Of a stretch of 64,000 nucleotides of DNA, positions 1-8,073 are shown piece by piece; positions within the stretch are counted from its first letter, which is position 1; every line of letters starts with the position of its first letter. The stretch is taken from contig NZ_JAIWNC010000055.1 of assembly GCF_020216025.1 (NCBI RefSeq), forward strand, positions 1 through 64,000. Direction: 5' to 3'. The notes under the pieces are model-generated. The model searched no databases and was not told the DNA's origin. It saw only the letters and a program-made list of their open reading frames with translations. Both the position numbers and the translations under genes were made by a program. Source of the DNA: Jidongwangia harbinensis. GTDB taxonomy: Bacteria; Actinomycetota; Actinomycetes; Mycobacteriales; Micromonosporaceae.

Positions 1-201
1 GCGACGCAAAATTCTGATCCCCCCGGATTTGTCCGGCCTCGTCGTCGGCCGGGCATACGAAGAGATTCGCGGGGGTACGGAGCACCGCCGGTGCCCGCTC
101 GGGTGCCGCCCGGTTGTACCGGACCGGTGCCGCGGGCGCGTTCGGGCAGTCCCGGCGCCGGCTCCTTGGTGCCGGCCCGGCCCGGGCGTACCGTCCGGCC
201 G

Positions 202-1746
202 GTGACCGGTGCGGATCTGCTCGTCGAGGCGCTGCTCGAGCACGGCGTGCGGGTGTGCTTCGGCAACCCCGGCACGTCCGAGATGCACTTCGTGGCGGCG
301 CTGGACCGGTACCCGGGGATGCGCGGCGTGCTGTGCCTGTCCGAGGGCGTGGCCACCGGTGCGGCGGACGGCTACGGGCGAATGGCCGGCCATCCCGCCG
401 CCACCCTGCTGCACCTGGGTCCCGGCCTCGCCAACGGCCTGGCGAACCTGCACAACGCCCGCCGGGCCGGTACGCCGATGCTCACCGTCGTCGGCGACCA
501 CGCCGCCTCGCACCGGGGACTCGACTCCCCGCTCGAGTCGGACATCGACGCGCTCGCCGGCACGGTCTCCGCGTTCGTGCACCGGCCGGCCGAACCGGCC
601 GCGCTGCCCCGGGACGTGGCGGCGGCGGTCGAGGCGGCCGCCGCGGGTGCGGTCGCCACGTTGATCGTCCCGGCCGACGTGTCCTGGGCCGACGTGTCCT
701 GGGCCGACGCGGTGGCGCAGCCTTCGGCGGCCGTCCGGGGCGCGCCCGCGCCGCCGCGCCCGCCCGCCGCGCCGCCGCACCACGTCGAGAAGGTGCTGAC
801 CTCGGGCGAGCCGGCCGCGTTGCTGCTGGACGGGGCGGCGCTGACGGCCGGCGGGCTGCGCGCGGCGGACCGGATCGCCCAGGTCACCGGCGCCCGGCTG
901 TTCTGCCCCACCTGGCCGGCCCGGCTCCGCCGCGGCGCCGGGGTGCCCGCGGTCACCCCGCTCGGGTACCGCGGCGAGGACGTACGGGAGCAGCTCGGCG
1001 ACGTCCGCCACCTGGTCCTCGCCGGTGCCCGCCGTCCGGTCGCGTCCTTCGCCTACCCCGGCCGCGACGGCGACCTCGTCCCGCCCGGCGTCCGGGTGCA
1101 CACGCTCACCGGTTCGCTCGGCGAGCTGGCCGACCGGATCGCGCCCGGCGTCGCGGCCCGGCCCGCCGAGCGCGTCCGTCACGCCGTGCCGGCCGGCCCG
1201 CTGACCGCGCGGAACTGGGCCTACGTGATCGCCGACCGGCTGCCGCCCGAGGCCGTGGTGTGCGACGAGTCGATCACCTCGGGCCTGGCGACGCTGCCGG
1301 TGGCGATGTCCGGGGCGGCCGCACACGACGTACTCGGGCTGGTCGGCCTCGCCATCGGACAGGGCCTGCCGCTGGCGGCCGGCGCCGCGCTCGCCTGCCC
1401 GGACCGGCCGGTGGTCTGCCTGGAGGCCGACGGCAGCGCCATGTACACGCTGCCGGCGCTGTGGACGCACGCCCGTGAGCGGCTGGACGTCACCACCGTC
1501 GTCCTGAACAACCGCTCGTACGCGATCCTGCGGGCCGAACTGGACCGGGTCGGCGCGCGGCGGAGCGGCACCGGATCGGCCCGGATGGTCGACCTGGACG
1601 ATCCGGCCCTCGACTTCGTGCACCTCAGCCACGGCATGGGGGTGCCGGCCACCCGGGCCACCACCACGCAGGACCTCGCCGCCCAGTTCGCCGCGGCCGT
1701 CGCCGAGCCCGGCCCGCACCTGATCGAGGCGGTGTTGACGACCTAG
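202..1746 (+). CDS. Thiamine-diphosphate-dependent decarboxylase, acetolactate synthase large-subunit-like
   Basis: Cytoplasmic ThDP enzyme of the acetolactate synthase/benzoylformate decarboxylase superfamily. Its substrate (a 2-keto acid) cannot be read from sequence. The N-terminal pyrimidine-binding domain shows GNPGTSEM and a catalytic-type Glu in LSEGVATGAADGYGRMAG; a central Rossmann-like domain follows, and the C-terminal diphosphate domain carries EADGSAMYT followed by LNNRSYAIL, the Mg-ThDP ligand region. The GTG at 202 fits where homologues begin and gives 514 aa, the usual length. An alternative GTG at 91 has a better Shine-Dalgarno (GGAG at 79-82) but would add 37 low-complexity Pro/Arg-rich residues. 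No small regulatory subunit (ilvN type) lies beside it, so a dedicated branched-chain biosynthetic role is unlikely. Family is secure; start and substrate are not. Confidence 0.85.
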   Translation: MTGADLLVEALLEHGVRVCFGNPGTSEMHFVAALDRYPGMRGVLCLSEGVATGAADGYGRMAGHPAATLLHLGPGLANGLANLHNARRAGTPMLTVVGDHAASHRGLDSPLESDIDALAGTVSAFVHRPAEPAALPRDVAAAVEAAAAGAVATLIVPADVSWADVSWADAVAQPSAAVRGAPAPPRPPAAPPHHVEKVLTSGEPAALLLDGAALTAGGLRAADRIAQVTGARLFCPTWPARLRRGAGVPAVTPLGYRGEDVREQLGDVRHLVLAGARRPVASFAYPGRDGDLVPPGVRVHTLTGSLGELADRIAPGVAARPAERVRHAVPAGPLTARNWAYVIADRLPPEAVVCDESITSGLATLPVAMSGAAAHDVLGLVGLAIGQGLPLAAGAALACPDRPVVCLEADGSAMYTLPALWTHARERLDVTTVVLNNRSYAILRAELDRVGARRSGTGSARMVDLDDPALDFVHLSHGMGVPATRATTTQDLAAQFAAAVAEPGPHLIEAVLTT

Positions 1747-1822
1747 GGACCGGCGCCGGCGCGCCCTGCCGTACGGCGGTCAATCCCTGGCGCCGGACAC
1801 CCGGATGCTGCTGACTGTACGG

Positions 1823-2584
1823 ATGGCCTTCGACTTCGCCGCGGCGTACGACGAGCTGAACCCGGACGACCGGGACCACCTCTGCTATGCCGCGCTGGCC
1901 GACGAACGCGGCGCCACCCGGGTGCTCGACCTCGGCTGCGGCACCGGCCGGCTGACCCGGGCACTGGCCGCGCGGGGCCGCACCGCGGTGGGTATCGACC
2001 CGGACCCGGCGATGCTGCGCGTCGCCCGGAGCGGCCCCGGCGGCGAGCACGTCGACTGGCGGCGAGGATTCAGCGACCGCGCCGACACCTGCTCCGCGGA
2101 CTTCGCGGTCATGTCCGGCCACGTGGCCCAGGTGTTCACCGACGACGCCGCCTGGCTACGCGCCCTTCGCGACCTGCACCGGGCGCTCGTCGCGGACGGG
2201 GTGCTGGCCTTCGAGTCGCGCCATCCGGCCGCCCGCGCGTGGGAACGCTGGACCCGGGCAGCGACGCTCCGCACGGTGGACACCCCGGACGGGCCGGTCG
2301 AGTTCTGGCACGAGACCGCCTGGGTGTCGCTGCCGCTGGTCGCGTACGACACCGTCACCCGCGATCCGCGCACCGGCGAGGACGACGTACACCGCGCGGT
2401 TCTCGCTTTTCGCGACGCGGCGGCGCTCGAGCTCTCGCTCGGGACCGCGGGATTCACGGTGTCCCACCGGTACGGCGACTGGACGCGGGCACCGCTGACC
2501 GACGACTCCCCCGAGATCATCCTCGTGGCCCGCCGAGGGGCGGGTCCCGAAGTGGGCGACGGCGCGGACCTGGGGAGTGCCTAG
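1823..2584 (+). CDS. Class I SAM-dependent methyltransferase
   Basis: Rossmann-fold methyltransferase of about 253 aa. Motif I VLDLGCGTGRLT lies near residue 35 and binds S-adenosylmethionine; the acidic end of strand 2 appears as GIDPDPAML. The substrate is unknown. The start at ATG 1823 (MAFDFAAAYDEL) resembles homologues; an ATG at 1805 would add six residues. The gene follows the ThDP enzyme by about 75 bp and may be co-transcribed. Its stop codon lies in a CTAG shared with the stop of the opposing gene, so the two methyltransferase genes meet tail to tail with no intergenic DNA. Confidence 0.85.
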   Translation: MAFDFAAAYDELNPDDRDHLCYAALADERGATRVLDLGCGTGRLTRALAARGRTAVGIDPDPAMLRVARSGPGGEHVDWRRGFSDRADTCSADFAVMSGHVAQVFTDDAAWLRALRDLHRALVADGVLAFESRHPAARAWERWTRAATLRTVDTPDGPVEFWHETAWVSLPLVAYDTVTRDPRTGEDDVHRAVLAFRDAAALELSLGTAGFTVSHRYGDWTRAPLTDDSPEIILVARRGAGPEVGDGADLGSA

Positions 2585-3219
2585 GTGCGCGGGCGCCGGG
2601 CGTGCAGTACCACGTCGTGGGTGTGGTGCGCGCCCGCGCCGGTCGTCGTGCCGCGGGGCCGCCGCCGGTCGAACCGCACCTCCCACTCCGGGCCGAGCAG
2701 GCCCGCCACGTCGGCCGGGCTGACGTAGTCGGCCGGATCGAACCCGTGTTCCCGGGCCTGCTCGCTGTCGACGTCGGCGTGGTGCACGACCAGCAGCACC
2801 CCGCCGGGCGCGACCGCGGCGACGAGCACCTTGCCGGCCTCGTCGGCCGGGGTCCGGGGCAGCGCCGGGTACATGGCGGACACCAGCTCGAACGCGCCGG
2901 CCGGGACCGCCGCGTCCAGCAGGCCGCGATGCTGCCACCGCACCTCGACCCCGGCATCGTCCGCGTGGTGGGCGGCGCGCTGCAACGCCACCTGGGACAC
3001 GTCCAACGCGGTGACGTCCCAGCCGTGCCGGGCGAGCCAGACCGCGTCGGCGCCCTCGCCGCACCCGACGTCCAGGGCCCGGCCCGGCGCCAGCCCGGTC
3101 ACCTCGGCCACCAGTGCCGGATTGGGCAGTCCACTCCATACCTGGTCGGTGCCGGCGTACCGGGCGTCCCACTCCGCCATGGCGTCCACGCCGGTGCCCT
3201 CGGGCGATCGCTGTGTCAT
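2581..3219 (-). CDS. Class I SAM-dependent methyltransferase
   Basis: A 212-aa methyltransferase of the tellurite-resistance/thiopurine-like type. Early residues WDARYAGTDQVWSGLPN are followed by motif I ALDVGCGEGADAVWLARHG, then TALDVSQVAL. This arrangement is typical of small detoxifying or mycothiol-era methyltransferases, but the substrate cannot be assigned. ATG 3219 is preceded by GGTGGAG at short spacing; an internal ATG at 3180 (MAEWDARY) also fits the family N terminus and may be the true start. It is divergent from the GH43 gene, and a palindrome lies between them at 3262-3276. Confidence 0.83.
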   Translation of the reverse strand: MTQRSPEGTGVDAMAEWDARYAGTDQVWSGLPNPALVAEVTGLAPGRALDVGCGEGADAVWLARHGWDVTALDVSQVALQRAAHHADDAGVEVRWQHRGLLDAAVPAGAFELVSAMYPALPRTPADEAGKVLVAAVAPGGVLLVVHHADVDSEQAREHGFDPADYVSPADVAGLLGPEWEVRFDRRRPRGTTTGAGAHHTHDVVLHARRPRT

Positions 3220-3261
3220 GGCTCCACCATCGCTCACCCGGCCCCGGCCACGCTCAAAATC

Positions 3262-3276
3262 TTGCCGGTCCGGCAA
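3262..3276. promoter_or_regulatory. Perfect palindrome TTGCCGG-T-CCGGCAA, candidate operator
   Basis: A 7-1-7 inverted repeat in the divergent spacer between the methyltransferase (2581-3219) and the GH43 gene (3367). Size and symmetry suit a dimeric repressor, for example of the LacI or GntR type. Which protein binds is not shown; the nearest LacI gene is at 5845, 2.5 kb away. Confidence 0.4.
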
Positions 3277-3366
3277 AACGCCGTGACCTGAACATATGGA
3301 CGAACGTGGATGCGTCTGATCGGATGGGTGTTCCGGCTCCCCCACCGGTACCGAGAGGACGACACC

Positions 3367-4800
3367 ATGCGAGGCACGTTCCGAACGGCGCTCGCCGCCA
3401 CCGCGGCGGCGGTGCTGGCGGCCCTGGTCGTGACGGCCGCCCCGGCCGCCGCGGCACCGGTCACGGTCACCAACGGCACCGTGTTCGCGGACACCGGCGG
3501 CAGCCCCGTGCACGCCCACGGCGGCGGCGTCCTCAAGGTCGGCGACCACTACTACTGGTTCGGCGAGAACCGCAACGCCGACAACACCTTCCGCGCCGTC
3601 TCCGTCTACCGCTCCACCAACCTGCGCGACTGGGAGTTCCGCAACAACGTCCTCACCCAGTCCTCGGCCGCCGAGTTGCGGGTCGCCAACATCGAGCGGC
3701 CGAAGGTCATCTACAACGCCGCCACCGGCCGGTACGTGATGTGGATGCACAAGGAGAACGGCACGAACTACAGCGAGGCGCGGGCCGCGGTCGCCTCGTC
3801 GGCCACGGTGGACGGCGCGTACACGTACCACGGCAGTTTCCGGCCGCTCGGCCAGCACATGTCGCGGGACCTCACGCTCTACCACGACAACGGCACCGCG
3901 TACCTGATCTCCGCCGCGGACGAGAACTACGACCTGCACATCTACCGGCTCACGCCGGACTACCTGAACACCGCGAGCCTGGTCGGCAACTTCTGGAACG
4001 ACGCGCACCGGGAGGCGCCGGCGATGTTCCGGCGCGGCGACACGTACTTCCTGCTGACCTCCGGCGCCACCGGCTGGAACCCGAACCAGGCGAAGTACGC
4101 CACCGCGCCGAGCATCACCGGCCCGTGGAGCGGCTGGACCAACGTCGGCAACGCCACCACGTTCAACTCCCAGCCGACGTACGTGCTGCCGATCCAGGGT
4201 ACGACCACCACCAGCTACCTCTACCTGGGCGACCGGTGGGCGGGCGCCTGGAACGGGCCGGTCAACGACTCGTCGTACGTCTGGTTGCCGATCATCTTCC
4301 CGTCCAGCACCAGCATGAGCCTGAGCTGGTACCCGTCGGTCACCATCGACACCGCGGCCGGCACGGTGACCGGCAACGCGCCCACGTACGTCCGCGTGGT
4401 CAACCGCAACAGCGGCAAGGTGATGGACGTGGTGGAGGGATCGACCGCCGACAACGCGCAGGTCAAGCAGTGGGGCTGGAACGGCGGCGGGAACCAGCGG
4501 TGGGAGTTCCAGGACGCCGGCGGCGGCTGGTTCCGGATCGTCAACCAGAACAGCGGCAAGTGCCTGGACGTGGCGTCCGCGTCGACCGCCGACCGCGCCA
4601 ACATCATCCAGTTCACCTGCGGCGGCAGCACCAACCAGCAGTGGCAGTGGGTGGCCAACGGCGGCTACCACGAACTCCGCGCCCGGCACAGCGGCCGGTG
4701 CCTCGACGTGGTGGACCGCAACACCGCCGACGGCGCCGACATCCAGCAGTACGCCTGCACCGGCGGCACCAACCAGCTGTGGTCCCGGGAGGTGTCCTGA
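3367..4800 (+). CDS. Secreted GH43-family glycoside hydrolase with C-terminal ricin-type (CBM13) module
   Basis: Exported polysaccharide-degrading enzyme of 477 aa. A Sec signal peptide (about 30 residues: basic start, Ala/Leu core, Ala-rich end) precedes a five-bladed GH43 domain. Its opening HAHGGGVLKVGDHYYWFGEN, then IERPKVIYN and the REAPAMF segment, are typical of the GH43 branch that includes exo-beta-1,3-galactanases; that substrate is inferred. From about residue 340 a beta-trefoil carries three QxW-type ends (NQRWEF, NQQWQW, NQLWSR), which suggests carbohydrate binding. ATG 3367 has GAGAGGA seven bases upstream. Nearby TTGCCGG/CCGGCAA symmetry suggests sugar-responsive control. Confidence 0.9.
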   Translation: MRGTFRTALAATAAAVLAALVVTAAPAAAAPVTVTNGTVFADTGGSPVHAHGGGVLKVGDHYYWFGENRNADNTFRAVSVYRSTNLRDWEFRNNVLTQSSAAELRVANIERPKVIYNAATGRYVMWMHKENGTNYSEARAAVASSATVDGAYTYHGSFRPLGQHMSRDLTLYHDNGTAYLISAADENYDLHIYRLTPDYLNTASLVGNFWNDAHREAPAMFRRGDTYFLLTSGATGWNPNQAKYATAPSITGPWSGWTNVGNATTFNSQPTYVLPIQGTTTTSYLYLGDRWAGAWNGPVNDSSYVWLPIIFPSSTSMSLSWYPSVTIDTAAGTVTGNAPTYVRVVNRNSGKVMDVVEGSTADNAQVKQWGWNGGGNQRWEFQDAGGGWFRIVNQNSGKCLDVASASTADRANIIQFTCGGSTNQQWQWVANGGYHELRARHSGRCLDVVDRNTADGADIQQYACTGGTNQLWSREVS

Positions 4801-5425
4801 GGTACCACGTGCTCGCCCCGTTCACCCGGCACCTCCGGGCCTCCTCGACGCCGGCATCTGACGATCTGTCACGCGGTGGAGCCGGCGAATGCGCCTCCTC
4901 AGCCATAGATTTCGGGGACTACGGGTCGCATTTCGCCCACGGCCGCACGACCCGATCCCATACCCGACCGGCGGCCGGGTGCCCCCTTTGTCCCGTCCGC
5001 AGCGACAAACCCGCCTTCGGCCCGGCTACGGCGTGCGAACGAGCGGCTCGCTCCACGCCACACCCCCCACCGCCGCCACCGCCATGCGCGTGTTTACGTG
5101 ACCATTTGAGTTTCGCACTGTCGGTCTCGCGTCCGCCTCGACGGCGGCCGCCGTTCCCCCAGCTCAGCCCATCTCGCCACGACGCGGAACTGCTCGAGGA
5201 GGTCGGCGGGCTGGATGCTCTTGTCACGCGGAGACCGGCACCGGGACCCGCCGCAAGATCTCCTGCTCGGGCGGCGCCAACCGGCCAACGTCCCGGTGCA
5301 ACAGTGCCCGCATCGCCGGCCTCGCTGCCGACGCCCCCACCAGATGGAGGCTCCGCCGCCCCTCCATCGAGGAGATCGGGTAGAGCCGGGTCGTATCCCG
5401 GCAACAGTCATACGACTTCGCCGTA
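4801..5425. other. Gene-poor stretch without a supportable gene
   Basis: Frames here lack the strong third-position GC pattern of neighbouring genes. A minus-strand reading at about 5224-5380 (MEGRRSLHLVGASAARP..., then HRDVGRLAPPEQEILRRV) has the flavour of a degraded regulatory protein but cannot be assigned. No terminator, tRNA or clear promoter was found. Confidence 0.5.
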
Positions 5426-5785
5426 GCCGTGAGCGCGCCACCACCAGAAACGGTTCCCGTGTGGATTCCCGGCACCCACCGCACCGGAACTCCACACGCC
5501 CCAACGGCCACCTCGAGACCGTGCGGATCTGCGGCACCCACCGCACCCCCACTCCACACTCCGACCGCGGCTCGCAGACCGTGTGGACTTACGGCACCCA
5601 CCACCGCGCCGGAACTTCACACGCTCCGCGGTGGCCGAGCTGTGCGGATCCACCGCACCACCGCATCCGCCTCCATGCGCACCGACGGCCCCCGCAGACC
5701 GTGCAGCACCGCAGCCGTGCAGCACCGCGGACTGCGCGAGCGGCGCGGACCTGCGACCGCCCGGGGCTCAAAGTGCGAAAGTCGA
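5426..5785 (+). repeat. 60-bp-period tandem repeat, copy A of a dispersed element
   Basis: Five units begin at 5459, 5521, 5581, 5642 and 5701, spaced 59-62 bp. The first three share GTGYGGA..., CGGCACCCACC and a closing CACAC block, so GTGTGGA at the start and TCCACAC at the end form an inverted pair within a unit. Units 4 and 5 are decayed. Both flanks reappear around copy B at 63027-63258: GCCGTGAGCGC on the left, and ACTGCGCGAGCGGCGCGGAC on the right. The element ends about 60 bp before the LacI start. It has no spacers like those of CRISPR and no transposase. Confidence 0.8.
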
Positions 5786-5814
5786 GTAAAGATGGAGTGC
5801 TAGGGTCACCGCGG

Positions 5815-5828
5815 TTGACCTGGGTCAA
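5815..5828. promoter_or_regulatory. Palindrome TTGACC-TG-GGTCAA upstream of the LacI gene
   Basis: A 6-2-6 inverted repeat 16 bp before ATG 5845 and just after a possible -10 (TAGGGT, about 5802). LacI-family repressors commonly bind short palindromes over their own promoter, so autoregulation is the simplest reading. This is inference from position and symmetry. Confidence 0.4.
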
Positions 5829-5844
5829 GAAGGGGCTGCCCTCG

Positions 5845-6888
5845 ATGAGCGGTGCTTCCACGCGGCGACCGCGCCGGGGCGCCTCGATGGCCGACGTGGC
5901 CCGGGTGGCCGGAGTCTCGTCGCAGACGGTCTCCCGGGTGTCCACCGGCCACCCCGGCGTCGTCGAGTCGACCCGGCGGCAGGTGCTCGACGCCATGAAA
6001 CAGCTCGGCTACCGCCCGAACAGCGCCGCCCGCGCGCTGAAGTACGGCGAGTTCCGCACCATCGGCGTCATCCTCTTCACGCTCGCCACCATCGGCAACA
6101 GCCGCACCGTGGAGGCCATCGCCACCTCCGCCGCCAGGGAGGGCTACGCCATCACGCTCATCCCGGTGGCCGAGCCCACCCAGGACGGCGTGCTCGGCGC
6201 GTTCACCCGCCTCGGCGAGCTGGCCGTCGACGGGGTCATCGTGATCATGGAGGTACACCTGCTGGGCGCCGCGGATCTGGCGCTGCCGCCCGGCATCCAG
6301 GTCGTGGTCATCGACTCCGACGCCGGCGACCGGTACCCCGTCGTCGACACCGACCAGGCCGCCGGCGCCCGCCTCGCCGTGCGCCACCTGCTCGACCTGG
6401 GCCACCGCACGGTCTGGCACGTCGCCGGGCCGGCCGAGTCGTTCGCCGCCGAGCGGCGCACCGAGGCGTGGCGCCGGACGCTCGCCGAGGCGGGCCGGAC
6501 CGCCCCGCCGGTGCAATGCGGTGACTGGTCGGCGGAGTCCGGCTACCGGGCCGGGCTGGTGCTGGCGGACGAGCGCGACTGCACGGCCGTCTTCGCCGCC
6601 AACGACCAGATGGCGCTCGGCGTCCTGCGGGCGTTGCACCAGCGCGGCCGCCGGGTGCCCGAGGACATCAGCGTGGTGGGCTTCGACGACATCCCCGACG
6701 CGTCCGCGTACATCCCGCCGCTGACCACCGTCCACCAGGACTTCGCCGAGGTGGGCCGCAGGTCGGTGGAGGCGCTGCTGCACCGGATCCGGAACGAGCC
6801 GGACCGCCCGGGCACGGTGCTGGTACCCACCCGGCTGGTGATCCGGGAGAGCAGCGCCCGCCGCCGTCCCGCGCGTGGCCTGCGGTGA
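5845..6888 (+). CDS. LacI-family transcriptional regulator
   Basis: A 347-aa repressor-type regulator. The N-terminal helix-turn-helix and hinge read MADVARVAGVSSQTVSRV and then LGYRPNSAARAL, the LacI signature. A periplasmic-binding-protein-like sugar-sensing domain follows (GVILFTLATIGN, AANDQMALGVLRAL, SVVGFDDIPDASAY). ATG 5845 has AAGAAGGGG about nine bases upstream; ATG 5887 would delete the basic leader. The ligand is unknown, and no sugar transporter is adjacent. Its stop overlaps the next gene by 4 bp (GTGA), so the downstream acetyltransferase is translationally coupled. A palindrome at 5815-5828 may be its own operator. Confidence 0.92.
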   Translation: MSGASTRRPRRGASMADVARVAGVSSQTVSRVSTGHPGVVESTRRQVLDAMKQLGYRPNSAARALKYGEFRTIGVILFTLATIGNSRTVEAIATSAAREGYAITLIPVAEPTQDGVLGAFTRLGELAVDGVIVIMEVHLLGAADLALPPGIQVVVIDSDAGDRYPVVDTDQAAGARLAVRHLLDLGHRTVWHVAGPAESFAAERRTEAWRRTLAEAGRTAPPVQCGDWSAESGYRAGLVLADERDCTAVFAANDQMALGVLRALHQRGRRVPEDISVVGFDDIPDASAYIPPLTTVHQDFAEVGRRSVEALLHRIRNEPDRPGTVLVPTRLVIRESSARRRPARGLR

Positions 6889-8009
6889 CCCGGCGCACGA
6901 CGCTGGCCGACGCGATCGACGGCGGGGCGGTGCGGCTGCGCTGGTACCGGGCGGACGACGTGCCCGCGGTCCGGGCCGCCTGCGACGATCCGCTGACCCT
7001 GCGCTACCTTCCCGCGCTGCCGGAGCCGTACACCGACGCCGACGCGGTGTGGTGGGTGGCCGAGGGCGCACCGGCCGCGTTCGCCGTCGGCGGCGGGAAC
7101 TTCGCCATCGCCGATCCGGCCACCGACCGCCTGGTCGGCGGCATCGGGCTGAGTCCCCTGCAGGACGACGAGGGCGCCGTCGGCTACTGGGTGGCGCCGT
7201 GGAGCCGCCACCGCGGCGTCGCCACCGCGGCGACCCGCGCGCTGACCGAGCACGCCCTGTCCGCCGGGTACGGCCGGCTCCAGTTGCGGACCGACGTGAC
7301 CAACACGGCGAGCCAGCGGGTCGCGCTCGCCGCCGGATACGTCCGGGAGGGCGTCGCCCGGGCCGCGACCGTGGACCGGCGGGGCCGCCGCCGCGACCTG
7401 ATCGTCTGGTCCCGGGTGGCCGGCGACCCGCCCGGCCCGACCGCCCGCCACCTGCCCGACCTGCCCGGCGGCGAACTGACCGACGGCGTCGTGCGGCTCC
7501 GGCCGATGCGGGCCGGCGACGCCGCCGAGGTGCACCCGGTCCGCGCGTCGCGGGAGGTCGTGGCGAACACGGTGACCCGGCGGGCACCGTCGCCGGCCGA
7601 GACCGAGCGGTACTGCGCCGGCGCCCCGGCGGCCTGGCTGGCGGACCGGGACGTACGGCTGACCGTCCGGGACGCGGTCACCGGCGCGTTCGCCGGCAAG
7701 GTCGGGTTGCAGCTCGAGGACCGCAGCACGGCCCAGGCCGACCTCGACTACTACCTCGCCCCGGCCTGCCGGGGGCGCGGCTACGCCACCCGGGCGGTAC
7801 GCCTGCTGTGCCGATGGGCGTTCACCCACACCGCGATCGAGCGGCTGGTGGCGGGCGTCCACGTGCCGAACCTCGCCTCCCAGCGGGTGCTGGAGCGGTG
7901 CGGGTTCGTCCGCGAGGGACACGAGCGTGGCCGCCTGCCCGACGGCGCGGGCGGCCGTACCGATCTCTACACCTACGCCCTGCTGCGCACCGCCGATCCG
8001 GAATATTGA
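6885..8009 (+). CDS. Tandem double-domain GNAT acetyltransferase
   Basis: A 374-aa protein with two complete GNAT domains of the RimJ/RimL type. Domain 1 is at about residues 15-180 (AVGYWVAPWSRHRGVATAAT as acetyl-CoA motif A). Domain 2 is at about 195-370 (LDYYLAPACRGRGYATRAVR, then NLASQRVLERCGFVREG). Both P-loop equivalents (RHRGVA, RGRGYA) look intact, so both halves may bind acetyl-CoA. The substrate is unknown; ribosomal-protein, amino-acid or antibiotic acetylation are all possible. GTG start overlaps the LacI stop, so it is probably the regulator's operon partner. Confidence 0.88.
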   Translation: MTRRTTLADAIDGGAVRLRWYRADDVPAVRAACDDPLTLRYLPALPEPYTDADAVWWVAEGAPAAFAVGGGNFAIADPATDRLVGGIGLSPLQDDEGAVGYWVAPWSRHRGVATAATRALTEHALSAGYGRLQLRTDVTNTASQRVALAAGYVREGVARAATVDRRGRRRDLIVWSRVAGDPPGPTARHLPDLPGGELTDGVVRLRPMRAGDAAEVHPVRASREVVANTVTRRAPSPAETERYCAGAPAAWLADRDVRLTVRDAVTGAFAGKVGLQLEDRSTAQADLDYYLAPACRGRGYATRAVRLLCRWAFTHTAIERLVAGVHVPNLASQRVLERCGFVREGHERGRLPDGAGGRTDLYTYALLRTADPEY

Positions 8010-8020
8010 CGCAGCGTTAT

Positions 8021-8038
8021 GCTGACACCGTTGTCAGC
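8021..8038. promoter_or_regulatory. Inverted repeat GCTGACA-CCGT-TGTCAGC
   Basis: A perfect 7-4-7 repeat, 12 bp after the GNAT stop and 36 bp before the next start. It could be a short terminator hairpin or an operator for the methyltransferase gene at 8074. There is no T-run, so an operator is equally likely. Confidence 0.4.
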
Positions 8039-8073
8039 GGCGATGATGGTGGATCCAGCGAAGGGCTAGCACG

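Noticed and set aside
2581..4689. A 702-aa minus-strand open frame extending the methyltransferase far upstream
   Set aside because: Its N-terminal two thirds is the antisense of the GH43 gene; the methyltransferase homology begins only near 3219 and the GH43 frame has signal peptide, domains and a ribosome-binding site.
5426..5785. CRISPR array
   Set aside because: Units are contiguous, decay along the array and lack constant-repeat/variable-spacer structure; no cas genes.
5215..5844. N-terminal extension of the LacI frame through the 60-bp repeat
   Set aside because: The extension is Pro/Arg/His-rich repeat translation; LacI homology begins at 5845-5887, where a ribosome-binding site also exists.
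8021..8038. Definite terminator after the GNAT gene
   Set aside because: The stem is only 7 bp with no U-tract, and an operator role is equally possible, so it is listed only as a regulatory candidate.
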